NCBI GenBank assembly: GCA_017939795.1
Contig: JAGBAA010000097.1
Span: 29,128 to 93,127, forward strand
DNA: 64,000 nt
Direction of reading: 5' to 3'
Source: Thermoguttaceae bacterium
Lineage (GTDB): Bacteria > Planctomycetota > Planctomycetia > Pirellulales > Thermoguttaceae
Shown: positions 62,453 to 64,000 of the stretch, piece by piece
Position numbering within the stretch: the first letter of the stretch is position 1
Layout: each line of letters starts with the position of its first letter
Notes under the pieces: model-generated
Database searches by the model: none
What the model was told of the DNA's origin: nothing
What the model saw: the letters and a program-made list of their open reading frames with translations, nothing else
Made by a program: the position numbers and the translations under genes

Positions 62453-63748
62453 ATGTGCAGCGGAATTAGTGCATTGATCGGTCTGTCCGTCGGGATCGTT
62501 TTGATCCTGCGGAAATTCAATCCTGCATACAGTCTCATGTTTTCGGCTCTTCTTGCGGGACTCATTAGCGGAGCAGAGCTGACGCAGACGGTGGGATGGA
62601 TGCTCGAGGGCGTACGGGACATGACCCCTGCGATCGTGCGTATTCTCGCGGCCGGAGTCCTGGCCGGTGCACTCGTGAAGACCGGGTCTGCCGAGAAGAT
62701 CGCCGATTCCATCATTCGCGGACTTGGGGAACGAAACATTCTTTTGGCACTCGTGCTGGCACTGTTTTTTCTGGCGGTAGCCGGAGTCTTCATTGATGTC
62801 GCGGTCGTGACGGCGGCGCCGATCGCTTTGGCGGCGGCCCAGCGGGCGAATCTCTCGCAAAGTGCCGTCCTTCTGGCGATGATCGGCGGCGGAAAAGCCG
62901 GAAATATCGTGTCGCCGAATCCGAATACCATTTCGGCTGCGGAACAGTTTCGGGCGGAACTTTCATCCGTCATGGCCGCGAACTGGCTGCCGGCTCTCGT
63001 CGGGATCGGATCTTCGCTTTTCCTTGCATGGATCCTGGAGTGCCGAAACCGACGAAACGCGAAAGGCCGGGCTCTGACTGCTGAAGATGCTGTTTCCTCC
63101 GGAACGGAAGATGCGGGAGAGGAACGTTCTTCCTCTTCGGAAAAACTTCCGAATCTCATGAGTGCCCTGCTCGGTCCTCTGACCGCTTTGGGGCTTCTCG
63201 CGCTTCGCCCGCTTGCCGGGATCCCGGTCGATCCGCTCGTTGCGCTTCCTGTCGGCGGGATCGTCTGTATTCTGGCCTCCGGCCATCTGCGCCGTTTCCA
63301 TGAATCGCTCGACTACGGCATCTCAAAAATGTCGGGCGTCGCGATCCTGCTCGTCGGAACGGGAACGCTGGCGGGGATCATCAAGAATTCCACGCTCAAA
63401 GACATGGTCCTTGATTTTCTCACGTGGACGGATCTGCCGGAAGTTACTCTTGCACCGATCTCCGGTGCCATGATGTCTGCCGCGACGGCAAGTACGACCG
63501 CCGGAGCAACGATCGCGTCCATGTCGTTCGCTGAAGTCATTACGGCTGCCGGGATCTCCGCTGTTGCCGGGGCAGCCATGATCAACGCCGGAGCAACCGT
63601 TTTGGATCACCTTCCGCACGGCTCCTTTTTTCACGCGACTGCTGGTGCCGTGCAGATGCCGATCGGCGAACGGCTGAAACTCATCCCCTGGGAAACTGCC
63701 GTCGGTTTCGTGCTGGCTCTGGTCTCTCTCTGGGCAAACGGAATGTGA
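62453..63748 (+). CDS. GntP-family gluconate/organic acid:H+ symporter
   Basis: 431 residues from the ATG at 62453 (AGAGG 7 nt upstream); a GTG at 62411 lies almost at the predicted transcript start. There are about twelve hydrophobic segments. GVFIDVAVVTAAPIALAAAQRANLS, then IGGGKAGNIVSPNPNTISAAE and late AMMSAATASTTAGATIAS, are GntP-family features. It should import gluconate or a related sugar acid across the inner membrane. A Ser/Glu-rich cytosolic loop (about 205-245) is longer than usual. It lies beside a putative minus-strand RNA. Confidence 0.85.
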   Translation: MCSGISALIGLSVGIVLILRKFNPAYSLMFSALLAGLISGAELTQTVGWMLEGVRDMTPAIVRILAAGVLAGALVKTGSAEKIADSIIRGLGERNILLALVLALFFLAVAGVFIDVAVVTAAPIALAAAQRANLSQSAVLLAMIGGGKAGNIVSPNPNTISAAEQFRAELSSVMAANWLPALVGIGSSLFLAWILECRNRRNAKGRALTAEDAVSSGTEDAGEERSSSSEKLPNLMSALLGPLTALGLLALRPLAGIPVDPLVALPVGGIVCILASGHLRRFHESLDYGISKMSGVAILLVGTGTLAGIIKNSTLKDMVLDFLTWTDLPEVTLAPISGAMMSAATASTTAGATIASMSFAEVITAAGISAVAGAAMINAGATVLDHLPHGSFFHATAGAVQMPIGERLKLIPWETAVGFVLALVSLWANGM

Positions 63749-63903
63749 GCAGAGCTGGACGGAACAGAAAGTATTCAACACGAAATTCTCGAAAGGATGC
63801 GGAACTCAAGAAATATTTTGCAGGTCGGCTGCGTCTCTTGTGCGGGACTGGGTGAAGATTTTCGGCTAAAGGTCCCACGCGCGACGGCACTCTTCGAGAG
63901 CCG
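63749..63903. other. Intergenic region after the permease
   Basis: 155 bp before the second 92-bp repeat copy. No ORF with coding character and no terminator were recognised. Confidence 0.4.
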
Positions 63904-63995
63904 TCTGGCTGCCCGCGAAGAGACGACGGCCGTGAGGGAGGAACATTTTGAAAATTGTTCCTCCCTCAGACTCCCTCTTCAAAAACTTTTTGATG
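63904..63995. repeat. 92-bp repeat, copy 2 (palindromic)
   Basis: Identical over 92 bp to 53457-53548, with the same 13-bp stem and short A/T palindrome. It lies at the window edge; flanks differ from copy 1 (a preceding G versus A, following T versus G), so 92 bp is the shared unit as far as visible. Confidence 0.9.
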
Positions 63996-64000
63996 TTTTG

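Noticed and set aside
61943..62860. 305-codon minus-strand frame
   Set aside because: It runs through the minus-strand terminator and is antisense to the permease.
1..64000. CRISPR array or defence island
   Set aside because: No regularly spaced direct repeats and no cas or known defence genes were seen.

Overview
The window looks like chromosomal DNA of a planctomycete, probably from a gut- or rumen-type lineage. This is inferred from gene content only; no database search was possible. The pointers are a UvrA made of two complete UvrA units fused in tandem, a protein carrying the HYExAFE-type motif, a Ser/Thr kinase with an extracellular sensor, a PEP-CTERM surface protein, large secreted low-complexity proteins, and several secreted glycoside-hydrolase-like proteins. 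Promoters are of the sigma-70 type (TTGACA / TATAAT, 16-17 bp spacers) and intrinsic terminators are common.

Layout. 1-6.3 kb: a 5'-truncated membrane Ser/Thr kinase and a radical SAM protein on the plus strand; on the minus strand an FAD oxidoreductase, AcpS and a methyltransferase. 6.7-19.1 kb: an HYExAFE protein, a short leader ORF overlapping a MurE-like ligase, the giant tandem UvrA, then two glycosyltransferases. 19.1-30.5 kb: four large secreted proteins (BamE-like/TPR acidic protein, beta-helix protein, GH106-like hydrolase, PEP-CTERM protein with three similar repeats). 30.7-35.5 kb: tRNA-Arg(CCG), a small membrane protein, a palindromic dispersed repeat, a CBM9-like protein, a thioesterase, a YkgJ-type protein, a glycosyltransferase and the redox regulator Rex. 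35.8-48.6 kb: a Ski2-like helicase, an alpha-galactosidase-like NPCBM protein, a decayed glycoside hydrolase, secreted and membrane proteins, a clan GH-A-like secreted protein and an Rpn/PD-(D/E)XK protein. 48.7-54.3 kb: an ankyrin protein, a MarR-FabF pair with a palindrome at its promoter, a decayed ISL3 transposase next to one copy of a 92-bp repeat, and a flavodoxin-like reductase. 54.7-64 kb: a secreted helical-barrel protein, an Arg-Pro repeat protein, KpsF/KdsD, a UDG-family glycosylase, RtcB with a long leader, a putative minus-strand small RNA, a GntP permease, and the second copy of the 92-bp repeat at the window edge.

Functional themes are polysaccharide degradation and cell-surface glycan synthesis (glycoside hydrolases, NPCBM and CBM9-like domains, three glycosyltransferases, KpsF, GntP), fatty-acid synthesis and its control (AcpS, FabF, MarR), redox control (Rex, FAD and FMN enzymes), and nucleic-acid repair or processing (UvrA, UDG, RtcB, helicase). 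No CRISPR array, prophage or rRNA operon was seen. The least explained items are the MurE-like gene with its leader ORF, the terminator-ended non-coding segment at 62.0-62.3 kb, the 92-bp palindromic repeat, the duplicated short motifs in the helicase linker, and the about 470-nt leader of rtcB.
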